From Streptomyces sp. NBC_00237 (GTDB lineage Bacteria > Actinomycetota > Actinomycetes > Streptomycetales > Streptomycetaceae), in the NCBI RefSeq assembly GCF_026342435.1, contig NZ_JAPEMT010000003.1, forward strand, positions 992,001-1,056,000: 64,000 nucleotides of DNA. Reading direction: 5' to 3'. The translations under genes and the position numbers were made by a program. The notes under the pieces are model-generated. The model did no database searches, was not told the DNA's origin, and saw only the letters and a program-made list of their open reading frames with translations. Numbering within the stretch: position 1 is the first letter of the stretch; the number at the start of each line of letters is the position of its first letter. Shown here piece after piece: positions 8,450-18,600 of this stretch.

Positions 8450-9907
8450 GTGCTTGAGGTCAGGAGGGGGACCCGGAAGACATTCGACAAGCCGGGTACC
8501 GAATCGGCGGACTTGGCGGTGGACGGCGGCCGGGCCGAAGAGGCCGTCGGCGTCAGCACGCTGAGAGTCGGCGTGCCGGGCGACAAGTCGGTCACCCACC
8601 GGGCGTTGCTGGCGGCCCTGCTGCCCGGCGCACCCGAGGTGCTGACCGTGCGCAACGCCAACCTGGGTGGCGCGGTGCGGGCGCTGCTGCCCGCGATGCG
8701 GGCGCTGGGGATGGAGACCGGGGCGGACGGCAGCTCACTCACCGTGCGGCGCGGCGCGTTACCGGTGCCGCAGCAGGCGCGTGAGCATCCGGACGTGTCC
8801 GACTGGCCGCGGGGCGTGCCGTACCTGGAGACCGGAGGGTCGAGCGCCGCGGCCCGGCTGCTGATCGGAGTACTGGCGGGCAGCGGCACCGCCGCGGTGG
8901 TGGACGGGGACGAGGTGCTGCGGCACCGCCCGATGGACTGGCTGATCGACCCGCTGATCGAACTGGGCGCGGACATCGCCTACTTGGGCGACGAAGGCTG
9001 CCTTCCCGTCCTGCTGAAGGGGGCCGTGCACCGCCCGGGAACGGTGACCCTGCGGGTGGGGAGCGCACAGGCGCGGTCCGCCGTACTGCTGGCCGTGGCC
9101 GCCGCGGGACTGCCCGCGACCGTACGGCACCCGGTGCGCTCGCGGGACCACACCGAGCGGATGCTCGCCGCGTTCGGAGGCGGGCTGGACGAGGGCGACA
9201 ACGCACTCGTCTGGGACGGTGCGGCGTTCGAGGTGCCCGAGGTCATCGACGTCCCCGGAGATCCGTCCCTGGCGGCCTATCCCGTCGCCGCGCACCTGCT
9301 GTGGGGCGACGGCGGAACGCTGCGGGTGCCGGGCGTCTGCCTGAACCCGACCCGCACGGGCTTCTTCGACGTGCTGCGCAGGAGCGGAGCCGACATCTCC
9401 TACGAGGACGGGCACGGGGTCCCCCACGAGGAAGGGCGCGCGCACGGCGGCGAACCGGTGGGGACCGTGGTCGTACGGGGCGGACTGGACGGGGTCGAGG
9501 CCGTCCGGGTGGAGGAGCCCGCGCTGCTGCACGCACTGATCGACGAGGTGCCCCTGCTGGCCCTGGTCGCGGCCCGGCTGCCGGGAGTGTCGTGGATCGG
9601 GTGCGCGGAGGAACTCCGCTTCAAGGAGACGGACCGGCTGACGGCCACGGCACGGATGGCCGGGGCGTTCGGCGCCCGGGTCGAGGTGACCGACGACGGC
9701 CTCACCGTGCGCGGCGGCGCCCCGCTGAGGGCCGGTGAGGTGCCCGGCTTCGAGGACCATCGGATCGCGATGGCCGCCGCGACGCTCGCGGGCTGCCTGC
9801 CGGGCCGCACCACGGTGCGGGGCGGTGCCTGTCACCGCACCTCGTTTCCCGACTTCGCCGATGTGCAGCGCGCCGTCGGCGCCCGTGTCGCGGAGGACCC
9901 CCGGTGA
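8450..9907 (+). CDS. EPSP synthase (AroA)-like enolpyruvyl transferase homologue, cluster-borne
   Basis: A 485-residue protein with the two-domain EPSP synthase pattern. Conserved features are GDKSVTHRALL (Lys, Ser and Arg for PEP and shikimate-3-phosphate), GSAQARSAVLL, SRDHTERML, LIDEVPLLALVAA, FKETDRL (catalytic Glu and Arg) and EDHRIAMA. The PEP/glyphosate loop, normally GNxGTxMR, is rewritten here as GGSSAAAR. This points to a changed second substrate or to elimination or isomerisation chemistry. I chose the GTG at 8450 because CAGGAG lies 8-13 nt upstream; the frame is open back to 8351. It contains a rare TTA codon at 8759-8761. It overlaps the aminotransferase by 4 bp and is the first gene of the cluster. 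A duplicate primary-metabolism AroA cannot be excluded, but the context argues for precursor supply. Confidence 0.83.
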   Translation: MLEVRRGTRKTFDKPGTESADLAVDGGRAEEAVGVSTLRVGVPGDKSVTHRALLAALLPGAPEVLTVRNANLGGAVRALLPAMRALGMETGADGSSLTVRRGALPVPQQAREHPDVSDWPRGVPYLETGGSSAAARLLIGVLAGSGTAAVVDGDEVLRHRPMDWLIDPLIELGADIAYLGDEGCLPVLLKGAVHRPGTVTLRVGSAQARSAVLLAVAAAGLPATVRHPVRSRDHTERMLAAFGGGLDEGDNALVWDGAAFEVPEVIDVPGDPSLAAYPVAAHLLWGDGGTLRVPGVCLNPTRTGFFDVLRRSGADISYEDGHGVPHEEGRAHGGEPVGTVVVRGGLDGVEAVRVEEPALLHALIDEVPLLALVAARLPGVSWIGCAEELRFKETDRLTATARMAGAFGARVEVTDDGLTVRGGAPLRAGEVPGFEDHRIAMAAATLAGCLPGRTTVRGGACHRTSFPDFADVQRAVGARVAEDPR

Positions 9908-11292
9908 CGAACAGAGGACTACCGATGAAGAGCAGTGCGGCGAGTGCCGAAGCACGGTCCACGGGGAGCGCCCTGGGCCCGGAGTTCAGCAGCGGCAACG
10001 GCCCCTGGCTGTACACCGAGGACGGCACCGCCTGGTTCGACGGGACCGCGGGCAGCGGCGCGGCGACGCTGGGACACCAGCACCCCGACGTCACCGCCGC
10101 CGTGACCGCCCAGGCCGCACGCCTGACCCACACCGGCTGCAAGCTGACCTCGGACGCCCGCAGACGGATGATCGAGCGGATCTGCGCCCTGTCCCCGTAC
10201 GAGGAGCCGGCGGTGCTGCCCACCGCGACGGGCTCGGAGGCGGTGGAGTCCGCGCTGAAGATCGCCCGCGCGGCCACCGGACACCGGGCCGTGGTCGGCT
10301 TCCGCTACGGCTTCCACGGCAAGACGGCCGGGGCGCTGGCACTCACCTGGCGTGCGGAGTTCAAGACCTACAGCGGCTTCGGGGACGACGGAGCCGAAGG
10401 CTCCCCGCCGGTCGTCGTCGCGGAACTTCCCGACCCCCGGCAGCCGGGAGCCGACGACGTGGCCGGTTTCGCGGCCGGGCTCTCGGCGGCGCTGGACGCC
10501 GCGGACCGGCAGGGCGGCACCGCGGCCGTCGTCCTGGAACCGGTCCAGGTGACCGAAGGCGTCCTGGACGTGCCACCGGCGCTGCTCGACGAGATCGCAC
10601 GGCAGGCGCACGCCCGGGGCGCACTGCTGGTGCTGGACGAGATCTACACCGGACTCGGCAGGGCCGGGCGGCTGTTCACCGCCGAGCTGATGACCGAGAA
10701 GCCGGACCTGACACTGCTCGGCAAGACCCTGGGCAACGGCTTCCCTGTCGGCGCCGTGGTGGGGGAGAGGGCCGTGCTCGACGCGCTGCCGCCGGGCGTG
10801 CAGACCTCCACCTTCTCCGGCCACCCGGTCTCCTGCGCGGCGGCAGAAGCCGTCCTGGACATCGTCGTACGGGACGACGTGGCAGGCAGGGCAAGGGAGT
10901 TGGGTGAGCGGCTGCGCGTCGACCTGGCGGCGCTTGCCGCCCGGCACCCCTGGATGAGGGCCGTCCGCACGACCGGCGCACTGGCGGCCTTCGACTGCGT
11001 ACGGGACGGGCGGCCCGACCCCGAACTGGCGCGGGCCGTCACGGGCGGTGCCCTGCGTGCCCGGCTGCTGCTCTTCGGCGGCGGCCCGGAGGGCGCCACG
11101 GTCAAGATCGTGCCGCCGGCGCTGCTGGACGAGGACGGCTACCGGTTCCTGATCGAGGGCATCGGGGCGGCCGTGGCCGAGGCCGCCCGGCCGGACGAGC
11201 GCGCGGGAACGGCCACCAGAGCCGTGCGCGACGACGGCGCACGGCACGTTGCGCTATACGGCGCGTCCTTACCGGAAGGCGGTGGCTCATGA
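9904..11292 (+). CDS. Class III (omega/GABA-type) PLP aminotransferase
   Basis: A 462-residue fold-type I aminotransferase of class III. The GTG at 9904 overlaps the previous stop (GTGA). Landmarks are ATGSEAVESALKIAR (phosphate cup), GFHGKTAGAL, LVLDEIYTGLGR with the PLP-nitrogen Asp, and LLGKTLGNGFP with the Schiff-base Lys. Class III enzymes usually aminate aldehydes or ketones away from an alpha-carboxylate (ornithine, GABA, DAPA). It therefore fits installation of an amine on a carbocyclic or chain ketone made by its neighbours, and not ordinary alpha-amino acid synthesis. A TTA codon occurs at 11269-11271, seven codons before the stop. The C-terminal 35 residues are low complexity. Confidence 0.9.
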   Translation: MTNRGLPMKSSAASAEARSTGSALGPEFSSGNGPWLYTEDGTAWFDGTAGSGAATLGHQHPDVTAAVTAQAARLTHTGCKLTSDARRRMIERICALSPYEEPAVLPTATGSEAVESALKIARAATGHRAVVGFRYGFHGKTAGALALTWRAEFKTYSGFGDDGAEGSPPVVVAELPDPRQPGADDVAGFAAGLSAALDAADRQGGTAAVVLEPVQVTEGVLDVPPALLDEIARQAHARGALLVLDEIYTGLGRAGRLFTAELMTEKPDLTLLGKTLGNGFPVGAVVGERAVLDALPPGVQTSTFSGHPVSCAAAEAVLDIVVRDDVAGRARELGERLRVDLAALAARHPWMRAVRTTGALAAFDCVRDGRPDPELARAVTGGALRARLLLFGGGPEGATVKIVPPALLDEDGYRFLIEGIGAAVAEAARPDERAGTATRAVRDDGARHVALYGASLPEGGGS

Positions 11293-12584
11293 GCTTCCAG
11301 CAGCTTGAAAGGGACATACTGGAACCGGAGTTATGCACCGTGTGCGGGGCCTGCGAACTTGCCTGCCCGGCCGGGGTGATCGGCTTCGAGGGGCTGGATC
11401 CGGTGCTCACCGTGGCCTCCTGGACCGCGGCCGACTGCGGGGAGTGCACCGACTGCGTGGACGTGTGCCCGGGCGCCGACCCCGGCACCCCGGCCGCCGA
11501 GGAGCGGTTGTTCGGCCGCACCCGCACCCCGCAGGAGCGCTGGACCGGGGTCTTCGAGGAAGTGGTCGCGGGGCACGCGCTGCACCCCGTGGTGTACGAG
11601 GCATCCGCCAGCGGCGGCAGCCTCACCGCGCTGCTCCAGACCGCCGTGCGGGAGCTGGGCGTGACGGTGGTGCTCACCATGGGGCGCGACACCGAGGAGC
11701 CCTGGCGGGCGGCGCCCGCGCTGACGCGCGATCCGGCTGACCTGGTGGAGACCTCCCAGTCGACCTACCAACTCGCCCCCTACCTCGGCCGGTTGCGCCA
11801 GACGATGACCGAGGAACCGCACGCCAGGGTCGCCATGTCGGGCGTGGCCTGCCACATCCAGGCGATGCGCAAGCTCCAGGCCATGGACACCGCCGCCGGA
11901 CGGTGGGCACGCGAGCGCGTGGTGCTGCTCGTCGAGCCCGCCTGCTCGTCGAGCACCCGCCCCGAGGGCACCGCCGCGGTGATCCGCGAACGCGCCCACG
12001 TACCCGTGGAGACGGTGGTGCGGCTGCGCTACCGAGAGGGCGAGTACCCCGGGAACATCGGCATCCGCACCCGGGACGGCGTGGACCACGAGGTCCAGTT
12101 CTGGCAGGCGGTACGGGACTTCGCGGGCAACAAGACGTACCGCTGCCTGTCCTGCGGCGACTGGATGTCGGGGCTGGCCGACGTGAGCGTCAGCGACGGC
12201 GATCCGAACATTTTCGCCGCGAGCATCAGCGGCGAGGGACAGAAGAAGCACGGCCGGGTGTTCATCCGCACCGAGGCAGGAGCCGAGGTGGTGGCCGCGG
12301 CCAGGGAGCACGGACTGTTCACCCACGAACCGGTGGACCTGGCAGGTCTCAACCTCGGCCTGGAACGCAAGCGCAACCGCCGCGCCACCTACGAACGCGC
12401 GGACCGGCCGGTGCCGTTGGGTCCGATACCGGGCCACCGCGAGGAACTGGACGTCGTGCCGGACGAGCGGTGGATACCGGCCCCGCCGGGCCGGGCGGGC
12501 AGGCGTACGGCGGACCAGGACCCGCCCGACCGCGCGGAGCCGGGTGCGGCAGAGAGGACGACGGGGGAGCGCGACGATGACTGA
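11289..12584 (+). CDS. Coenzyme F420 hydrogenase/dehydrogenase beta-subunit-like Fe-S reductase
   Basis: A 431-residue FrhB/FdhB-family protein. The N-terminus has two 4Fe-4S ferredoxin motifs, CTVCGACELACP (residues 16-27) and CGECTDCVDVCP. The FrhB N and C domains follow, with ASASGGSLTALL, VACHIQAMRKLQ and the CLSCGDWMSGLADVSVSD Cys pair. In characterised relatives this fold passes electrons between Fe-S clusters, FAD and F420 or another acceptor, so a reduction in precursor biosynthesis is the likely job. The start overlaps the aminotransferase stop (ATGA at 11289). A TTA codon is at 11331-11333 (codon 15). The tail of about 50 residues is hydrophilic and unconserved. The electron donor and substrate are unknown. 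Confidence 0.85.
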   Translation: MSFQQLERDILEPELCTVCGACELACPAGVIGFEGLDPVLTVASWTAADCGECTDCVDVCPGADPGTPAAEERLFGRTRTPQERWTGVFEEVVAGHALHPVVYEASASGGSLTALLQTAVRELGVTVVLTMGRDTEEPWRAAPALTRDPADLVETSQSTYQLAPYLGRLRQTMTEEPHARVAMSGVACHIQAMRKLQAMDTAAGRWARERVVLLVEPACSSSTRPEGTAAVIRERAHVPVETVVRLRYREGEYPGNIGIRTRDGVDHEVQFWQAVRDFAGNKTYRCLSCGDWMSGLADVSVSDGDPNIFAASISGEGQKKHGRVFIRTEAGAEVVAAAREHGLFTHEPVDLAGLNLGLERKRNRRATYERADRPVPLGPIPGHREELDVVPDERWIPAPPGRAGRRTADQDPPDRAEPGAAERTTGERDDD

Positions 12585-13704
12585 ACAGGCGTCGTGGGCA
12601 CGGGTGCAGGACGCCCCGGCGGCCGGTCCGGCCGGTGCCGTCGCTCCGCTGCCCGTACGGCAGCTGGTGGCGGTCGGCGGTCGGGACCCGGTCCTCGAAG
12701 GAGTGCTGCGTCGGCCCCCTGGCCGCGGCGAGATACGGCTGCGGACCGAGTGGAGCCTGGTGAGCCCGGGCACCGAACTGCACTACCTGGACCGCTCGGC
12801 CCGCACCGGCGAGCGCTTCGTCCTCGGATACTGCGCGGCCGGCGTGGTGGACGCGGTCGGCCCGCTGGCCCCCGGCTTCGCCCCGGGCGACCGGGTGATC
12901 GCCATGGGCTGGGGCGAGGCGGTGCACAGCGAAGCGGTCACTGTGCCGTACCGGCTGTGCCGCCGGGTCCCCGACGGCACGGACCTGGCGGACGCGGTGG
13001 TGGCGGGGCTGGCGGCGACCGCGGTGCACGCGGTGGACCGCGCGGTCCTCGCGCCCGCGGACGAGGTCGCCGTGGTGGGCGCGGGCATGGTCGGTCAGCT
13101 GGTCGCTCAGACCGCGGCGGCCCGGGGCAACCCCGTCACCCTGCTGGACCTGCGCCCGGAACGGCTGCGCACGGCGCCCGCCCTCGGACTGGCCGCCGCC
13201 GACGGGACGCACTTCGAGGTGGACCGGGAAGCCGCGGCCCCCGGGCCGGCCGGGAACGGCGGCCGGTGCGTCTTCCTCTGCGGCACCGGGGACGCCGGGG
13301 CCACCGTCGTGGCCGCGGCCCGCTGGGCGGGCCGGGCCCCGGGGCGCCCCCGGCTGGTCGGCGTGGGCCGGTTCGCGGCGCACATCGACTTCAGCGTGGA
13401 ACTGGGCAACCTCGACATCCGGTACGCGGCACGCTGCGGCGCCGGATACCGCGACGCCTCCTACGCCCGCGGACTGACCGACGCCGTGGCGCCCGAAGGC
13501 GAGGGCACCGTCACCGAGAACCTCCAGCGGGCCCTGGACCTGATCCGCACAGGCAAGATCCGCCCCGTGGCCATGGACCTGCCGCGCTTCGGCGTCGAAC
13601 AGGCTGCCGAGGCATACGCGCAACTGCGCGAGCGTCCCGCGCACCCCGCCGTGCTCTTCTCCCACGGCCCGGCGGACGGACCGGAAAGGGGTGCGACACC
13701 ATGA
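12577..13704 (+). CDS. Zinc-type medium-chain dehydrogenase/reductase
   Basis: A 375-residue MDR-superfamily oxidoreductase. The catalytic domain opens with GEIRLRTEWSLVSPGTEL, a signature seen in the bacteriochlorophyllide (BchC)/sugar-dehydrogenase branch. The Rossmann fold shows VAVVGAGMVGQLVAQ with the usual acidic residue after the second strand (LLDLR). The canonical structural-zinc Cys quartet is not apparent, and the first catalytic Cys seems to be replaced in the SPGTE loop, so zinc use is uncertain. It would oxidise an alcohol or reduce a ketone, and could make the ketone used by the aminotransferase. The start (ATG 12577) overlaps the preceding gene by 8 bp, and the stop overlaps the next start (ATGA). 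Confidence 0.85.
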   Translation: MTEQASWARVQDAPAAGPAGAVAPLPVRQLVAVGGRDPVLEGVLRRPPGRGEIRLRTEWSLVSPGTELHYLDRSARTGERFVLGYCAAGVVDAVGPLAPGFAPGDRVIAMGWGEAVHSEAVTVPYRLCRRVPDGTDLADAVVAGLAATAVHAVDRAVLAPADEVAVVGAGMVGQLVAQTAAARGNPVTLLDLRPERLRTAPALGLAAADGTHFEVDREAAAPGPAGNGGRCVFLCGTGDAGATVVAAARWAGRAPGRPRLVGVGRFAAHIDFSVELGNLDIRYAARCGAGYRDASYARGLTDAVAPEGEGTVTENLQRALDLIRTGKIRPVAMDLPRFGVEQAAEAYAQLRERPAHPAVLFSHGPADGPERGATP

Positions 13705-15671
13705 CGGCCTCCCCTGCCCGAACACCCACGGGACACCGGCCGTTCCCGCCCGCCGAGCAGGCCGGAACGCTCGTGCACCGCTTCCTGGAACAGGCCGCCG
13801 CCCACCCGGCGAGGGAGGCCGTGGTCACCCCCGAGATCCGCTGGACCTACCGGGAGACCGCCGGGCGCGCGTCCCGCGTCGCCGCCTCGCTGGCCGCGGC
13901 CGGACTGCGTCCCGGCGACCGGGTCGGCCTGCTCTTCTCGCACGGAGCGGAGATGATCGCTGCGCTGCTCGGCGTGCTGCACGCCGGACTGTCCTACGTA
14001 CCGCTGGACGCCGCCTACCCCGAACAACGCCTCGCGCTCATGGCACGGGACGCGGGCGTACGGGCCCTGGTCGCCACTGCCCCGCACCTGCCCCAGGCAG
14101 GACGGCTGGCGGACCGGCGGCCGGTGCTGCCGTACGAGGACCTGGCAGCAGGACCGGCGGTGGAGAGCGCGGGCCGGGAGATACCGGCGCCCGACGGCGC
14201 ACGGACAAGGACCGACGGCGTGCGGGCGCGGCCCGAAGGAGAGGCGTATGTCCTGTACACCTCCGGGTCCACCGGGCGGCCCAAGCCGGTCGCGCAGACC
14301 CACCGCAACGTCCTGCACCACACCCGGGTGTGGACCGACGGTCTGGGCATCGGCCCACAGGACCGGCTCACCCTGCAGTCCGCGTACAGCTGGGACTCGG
14401 CGGTGCAGGACACCTTCGCCGCCCTGCTCAACGGCGCCGCCCTGTACCCGGTCGACCTCAAGACGCTCGGCATCAGCGGCCTGCTGGAATGGATGGCCGC
14501 CGAGGACCTCACCGTCTACCACTCCACGCTCCCGGTGTTCCGCGCCCTGGTCCGGGCCATGGAGTCGCGGAAGACCGCACTGCCCGCCATGCGCATGCTC
14601 GCCCTCGGCGGCGACACCCTGCACCTGGCCGATCTCGACGCCGCCCGGCGGACCTTCGCCGCGCACTGCCGTATCGCCGGGGCCTACGGCTCGACCGAGT
14701 GCTCCTGCGCGCTGCTGCGCGTCGCCGACCGCGAGTACCGGCCGCCGACCGGCGTCTTCCCCCTGGGCTTCCCCGCCGCCGACACACAGGTGTGGCTCCG
14801 GGACGAGCAGGGGCAGCCGGTCGAGGGGCCGGGCGAGGGCGAACTCGTGGTCGCCAGCGACTACTTGGCGCCCGGCGCGGTCGCGGACGGCCGGACCTAC
14901 CGCACCGGCGACCTCGCCAGGCGGCTGCCGGACGGCACTCTCCTGCTGATCGGGCGCCGCGACTTCCAGGTGAAGATCTCCGGGATCCGGGTGGAGACCG
15001 GGGAGGTGGAGAGCGCGCTGAAGGACCTGCCCGAGGTGCGCGAGGCCGTGGTGATGCCGTTCACCGACCGCCTCGGCGAGCGGCAGCTCGCGGCCTACCT
15101 CGTGGCGGCCGACGGGGCGAAGGCCCGGCCGTCCGTACTGCGGGCGACCCTGCGCAGGGTACTGCCCGACCACGCGGTGCCCACCGCGTACGTCTTGCTG
15201 GACGCGCTTCCGCTGACACCGAACCACAAGATCGACCGGGCCGCACTGCCCGATCCCCTTGTGGCGCGGGAGACGGGACCGGCCGCGGGCGTACCCGGGG
15301 CGGGCCCGCTGGAGCGGGCCGTGGCCGAGGCGTGGCGCGAGGTGCTCGCCGCCGACGCCGTCGCCCTGGACGACAACTTCTTCGATCTCGGCGGGACCTC
15401 ACTGCGGGTGGCCGCCGTCCATGAACTGCTCACCCGGACCGTCGCGCCCGGACTGCGGATGACCGACCTGTACCGGGCGCCGACCGTCCGCGCTCTGGTG
15501 CGGCTCATCGGCAGCGGCGGGGCCGCATCCCCGGGGTCCTCCGGGGCGCCCGCCGCGCGGGGCACCCGCAGGCGCACCGCGGCCCGAGGTGGCGCCCGCC
15601 GCGCAGCGGCCCGCACCGGGCCGGCTGTTCCGCCGCAGAACTCCCCGCACACAGGAGGTACTTGTGACTGA
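13701..15671 (+). CDS. NRPS loading-type protein: adenylation plus carrier domain (A-T)
   Basis: A 656-residue protein. The adenylation domain (about 20-515) shows core A3 LYTSGSTGRPKP, A4-type SWDSAVQD with the Asp that binds the amino group of amino acid substrates, A5 GAYGSTE, A7 TYRTGDLA, A8 GRRDFQVKISGIRVE and an A10 Lys (NHKIDR). The carrier domain follows (about 535-615) with FFDLGGTSLR as the phosphopantetheine site. The Arg/Ala-rich tail may be a docking region. It lacks a condensation domain, so it acts as a starter-loading module that activates an amino acid, possibly the product of the four genes before it. It overlaps the PKS start by 8 bp, consistent with coupled translation. 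I do not attempt a specificity code from memory. Confidence 0.9.
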   Translation: MTASPARTPTGHRPFPPAEQAGTLVHRFLEQAAAHPAREAVVTPEIRWTYRETAGRASRVAASLAAAGLRPGDRVGLLFSHGAEMIAALLGVLHAGLSYVPLDAAYPEQRLALMARDAGVRALVATAPHLPQAGRLADRRPVLPYEDLAAGPAVESAGREIPAPDGARTRTDGVRARPEGEAYVLYTSGSTGRPKPVAQTHRNVLHHTRVWTDGLGIGPQDRLTLQSAYSWDSAVQDTFAALLNGAALYPVDLKTLGISGLLEWMAAEDLTVYHSTLPVFRALVRAMESRKTALPAMRMLALGGDTLHLADLDAARRTFAAHCRIAGAYGSTECSCALLRVADREYRPPTGVFPLGFPAADTQVWLRDEQGQPVEGPGEGELVVASDYLAPGAVADGRTYRTGDLARRLPDGTLLLIGRRDFQVKISGIRVETGEVESALKDLPEVREAVVMPFTDRLGERQLAAYLVAADGAKARPSVLRATLRRVLPDHAVPTAYVLLDALPLTPNHKIDRAALPDPLVARETGPAAGVPGAGPLERAVAEAWREVLAADAVALDDNFFDLGGTSLRVAAVHELLTRTVAPGLRMTDLYRAPTVRALVRLIGSGGAASPGSSGAPAARGTRRRTAARGGARRAAARTGPAVPPQNSPHTGGTCD

Positions 15672-18600
15672 CCGCCCCTACGCCGCCGCGGCGGACGGCG
15701 CCGACCCCGACGGACGGATCGCCGTCGTCGGACTGGACTGCCGGGTGCCGGGCGCCCGCGACCACCACGAGTTCTGGCGCAATCTGCTCGCGGGCACCGA
15801 CCAGATCCGCGACGTGGACGAGGAACAGCTCGTCGCCGCCGGGGTGGAGCCCAGGACCCTGGCGGACCCCCGCTACGTGCGCCGGGCCGCGACCGTCGAG
15901 GACACCGACCTCTTCGACGCCTCCTTCTTCTACCTCAGCGCCCGCGAGGCCGAACGGATGGACCCGCAGCTGCGGCTGTTCCTCCAGTCCTCCTGGAAGG
16001 CGCTGGAACACAGCGGCCACGACTCCGAGCAGTACGAAGGCCGCATCGGCGTCTTCGCGGGCGCACTGAGCAGCACCTACCTGCTGCACAACGTACTGAC
16101 CGGGGAGAAAGGCTTCGGCGGCTCGCTGCCCAAGCTGCGCCAGGACCTGTCGGCACTGATGGGCAACGACCCCAACCACCTTGCCACCAGGGCCTCGTAC
16201 CACCTCAACCTCACAGGTCCGAGCGTCTCCGTGCAGACCGCCTGCTCCACCTCGCTGGTGGCGGTGCACCAGGCGGCGCAGAGCCTGCTGGGGCAGGAGT
16301 GCGACGTGGCGCTCGCCGGAGGCGTCGCACTGCGCTTCCCGCAGGAGGCCGGGTACCTCCACGAGAGCGACTCGATCGCCTCGGCGACCGGCACGGTACG
16401 GCCCTTCGACGCCCACGCCGACGGCACGGTCTTCGGCAACGGCGTCGGCGTGGTCGTGCTCAAGCGCCTGTCGGACGCACTCGCCGACGGCGACACCGTC
16501 TGGGCGGTACTGCGCGGCTCCGCCATCGGAAACGACGGCGCCGACCGGGTCGGCTACACCGCACCCGGCGTCACGGGCCAGGCCGCCGTCCTCGCGGAGG
16601 CACTGGCCGTGGCGGACGTGGACCCGGCGACCGTCAGCTACCTGGAGGCCCACGGCACCGGCACCAGGATGGGCGACCCCGTCGAACTGGCGGCAGCCGC
16701 ACAGTCCTACCAGGTGGACGGCGCACCGCCGCTGACGATCGGTTCGGTGAAGGCCAACCTCGGCCATCTGAGCACCGCCGCAGGAATCGCCTCGCTCATC
16801 AAGTGCGTACTGATGCTGTACCACCGGACCCTGGTGCCCACCCCGCACTTCACCGAGTGGAACCCGCAGTGCGAGGCCGACGGCACCCGCTTCCGCGTGG
16901 GCACCGAGACGAAGCCGTGGCAGGCACCGGCCGACGGCGGGCCGCTGCGCTGCGCGGTCACCTCCACCGGCATGGGCGGCACCACCGCACACGTCGTCCT
17001 GGAAGAGGCTCCGCGTACCGACCCGGCGGCACGGCCCGCCGCGCCCGCAGCCCCCGTCGTACTGCTGCCGCTCTCGGCCAAGTCGCCGGCCGCCCTGGAG
17101 AGGGCACGCCAGGAACTGGCCGACCACCTGGAAGCCGCGGCGCCGGTCCAGGACACACCGGAAGTCCTCGACGCCGCCGCACAGGAGGACGCACCCGCAC
17201 AGGAGGAAGCACCCGCGCGGCCCGGCGACGCGGCCGGGAAGGACGCGCCCGAAGGGCTCGGCGACACCGCTCTGGAGGACGCAGCCCACACCCTGGCCAC
17301 CGCCCGCCGCACCTTCAACCACCGTGCCGTGATCACCGCCCCCGACCGGGAGACGGCCGTGCGCGCGCTGCGCAGCGGCGACCCGCGCTTCACCCACCAG
17401 GACTCGGGACAGCCCGCCGACCGGCCCGTCGTCCTGCTCTTCCCCGGCCAGGGAACCCAGCACCCCGGCATGGGCCAGGGCTGGTACGAACACCTCCCGG
17501 TGTTCCGCCGGGTGCTGGACGAGTGCGCGGAACTGCTGGAGCCGCACCTGGGCCTTGACCTGCGGGACGCCCTCTACCCCCGGCTGCGGGAGTACACCGG
17601 CACCCCGTACGACCTGGGCCGCACCCGGCTGACCCAGCCCGCGCTGTTCGCCGTCGAGTACGCGCTGGCCCGGCAATGGGCCGCCTGGGGCGTGCGCCCG
17701 GCCGCACTGGCGGGGCACAGCGTCGGCGAGTACGTGGCCGCCACCCTCGCCGGGGTCTTCACGCTCCCCGACGCGCTGCGGGTGATCGCCGAACGCGGCC
17801 GCCTGGTGGACGCGCTGCCCGGCGGCGTGATGGCCGCGGTCATGCTCCCGCCCGCGGAACTCGCCCCCTACCTCGAAGGGAACCCCGACGACCCCGACGA
17901 CCCCACCGCGGGGCAGGTCGCGCTCGCCGCGGTGAACGAGCCCGCGGTGTGCACCGTCGCCGGACCCAAGGACGCGGTCCGCGCGCTCACCGCCCGGCTC
18001 ACCGCCGACGGCGTCGCGCACCGTAAGGTCGTCACCTCGCACGCCTTCCACTCGGCGATGATGGACCCGGCCGTCGGCCCGCTCACCGAACTGCTGCGCG
18101 GCGTCCGGCTGCGCCGCCCCGAGATCCCCTTCCTGTCCAACAGGACCGGCACCTGGATCACCGACGAGCAGGCCACCGACCCCGCGTACTGGGGCGGACA
18201 CCTGCGTGAGACCGTACGGTTCGCCGACAGCCTGGCCACGGTGCTGGACGGCGAGGTGCCGGTCTTTCTGGAAGTGGGCCCCGGCCAGACACTGGCCACC
18301 TTCACCCGCCGCCACCCGGACCGGGAGACCGGCGTACCCGTCGTGACCTCCGCCGCCCGCGGGCGGGACGCCGGAGCGGACCTGACCGCGGTCACCGCCG
18401 CGCTCGGCAGGCTGTGGGCGGCCGGACTGCCCGTCGACTGGCGGGGCTACTACGCGGGCCGCGGACGCGGCCGGGTGCCGCTGCCGACGTACCCCTTCGA
18501 AGGCACCCGCTACTGGGTCGAACCCGGTACCGGGACACTGACCGGCGCGGGCACCGCCGCCGGGAACGGGGTGCGCAAGCTGCCGCTGGACCAGTGGTTC

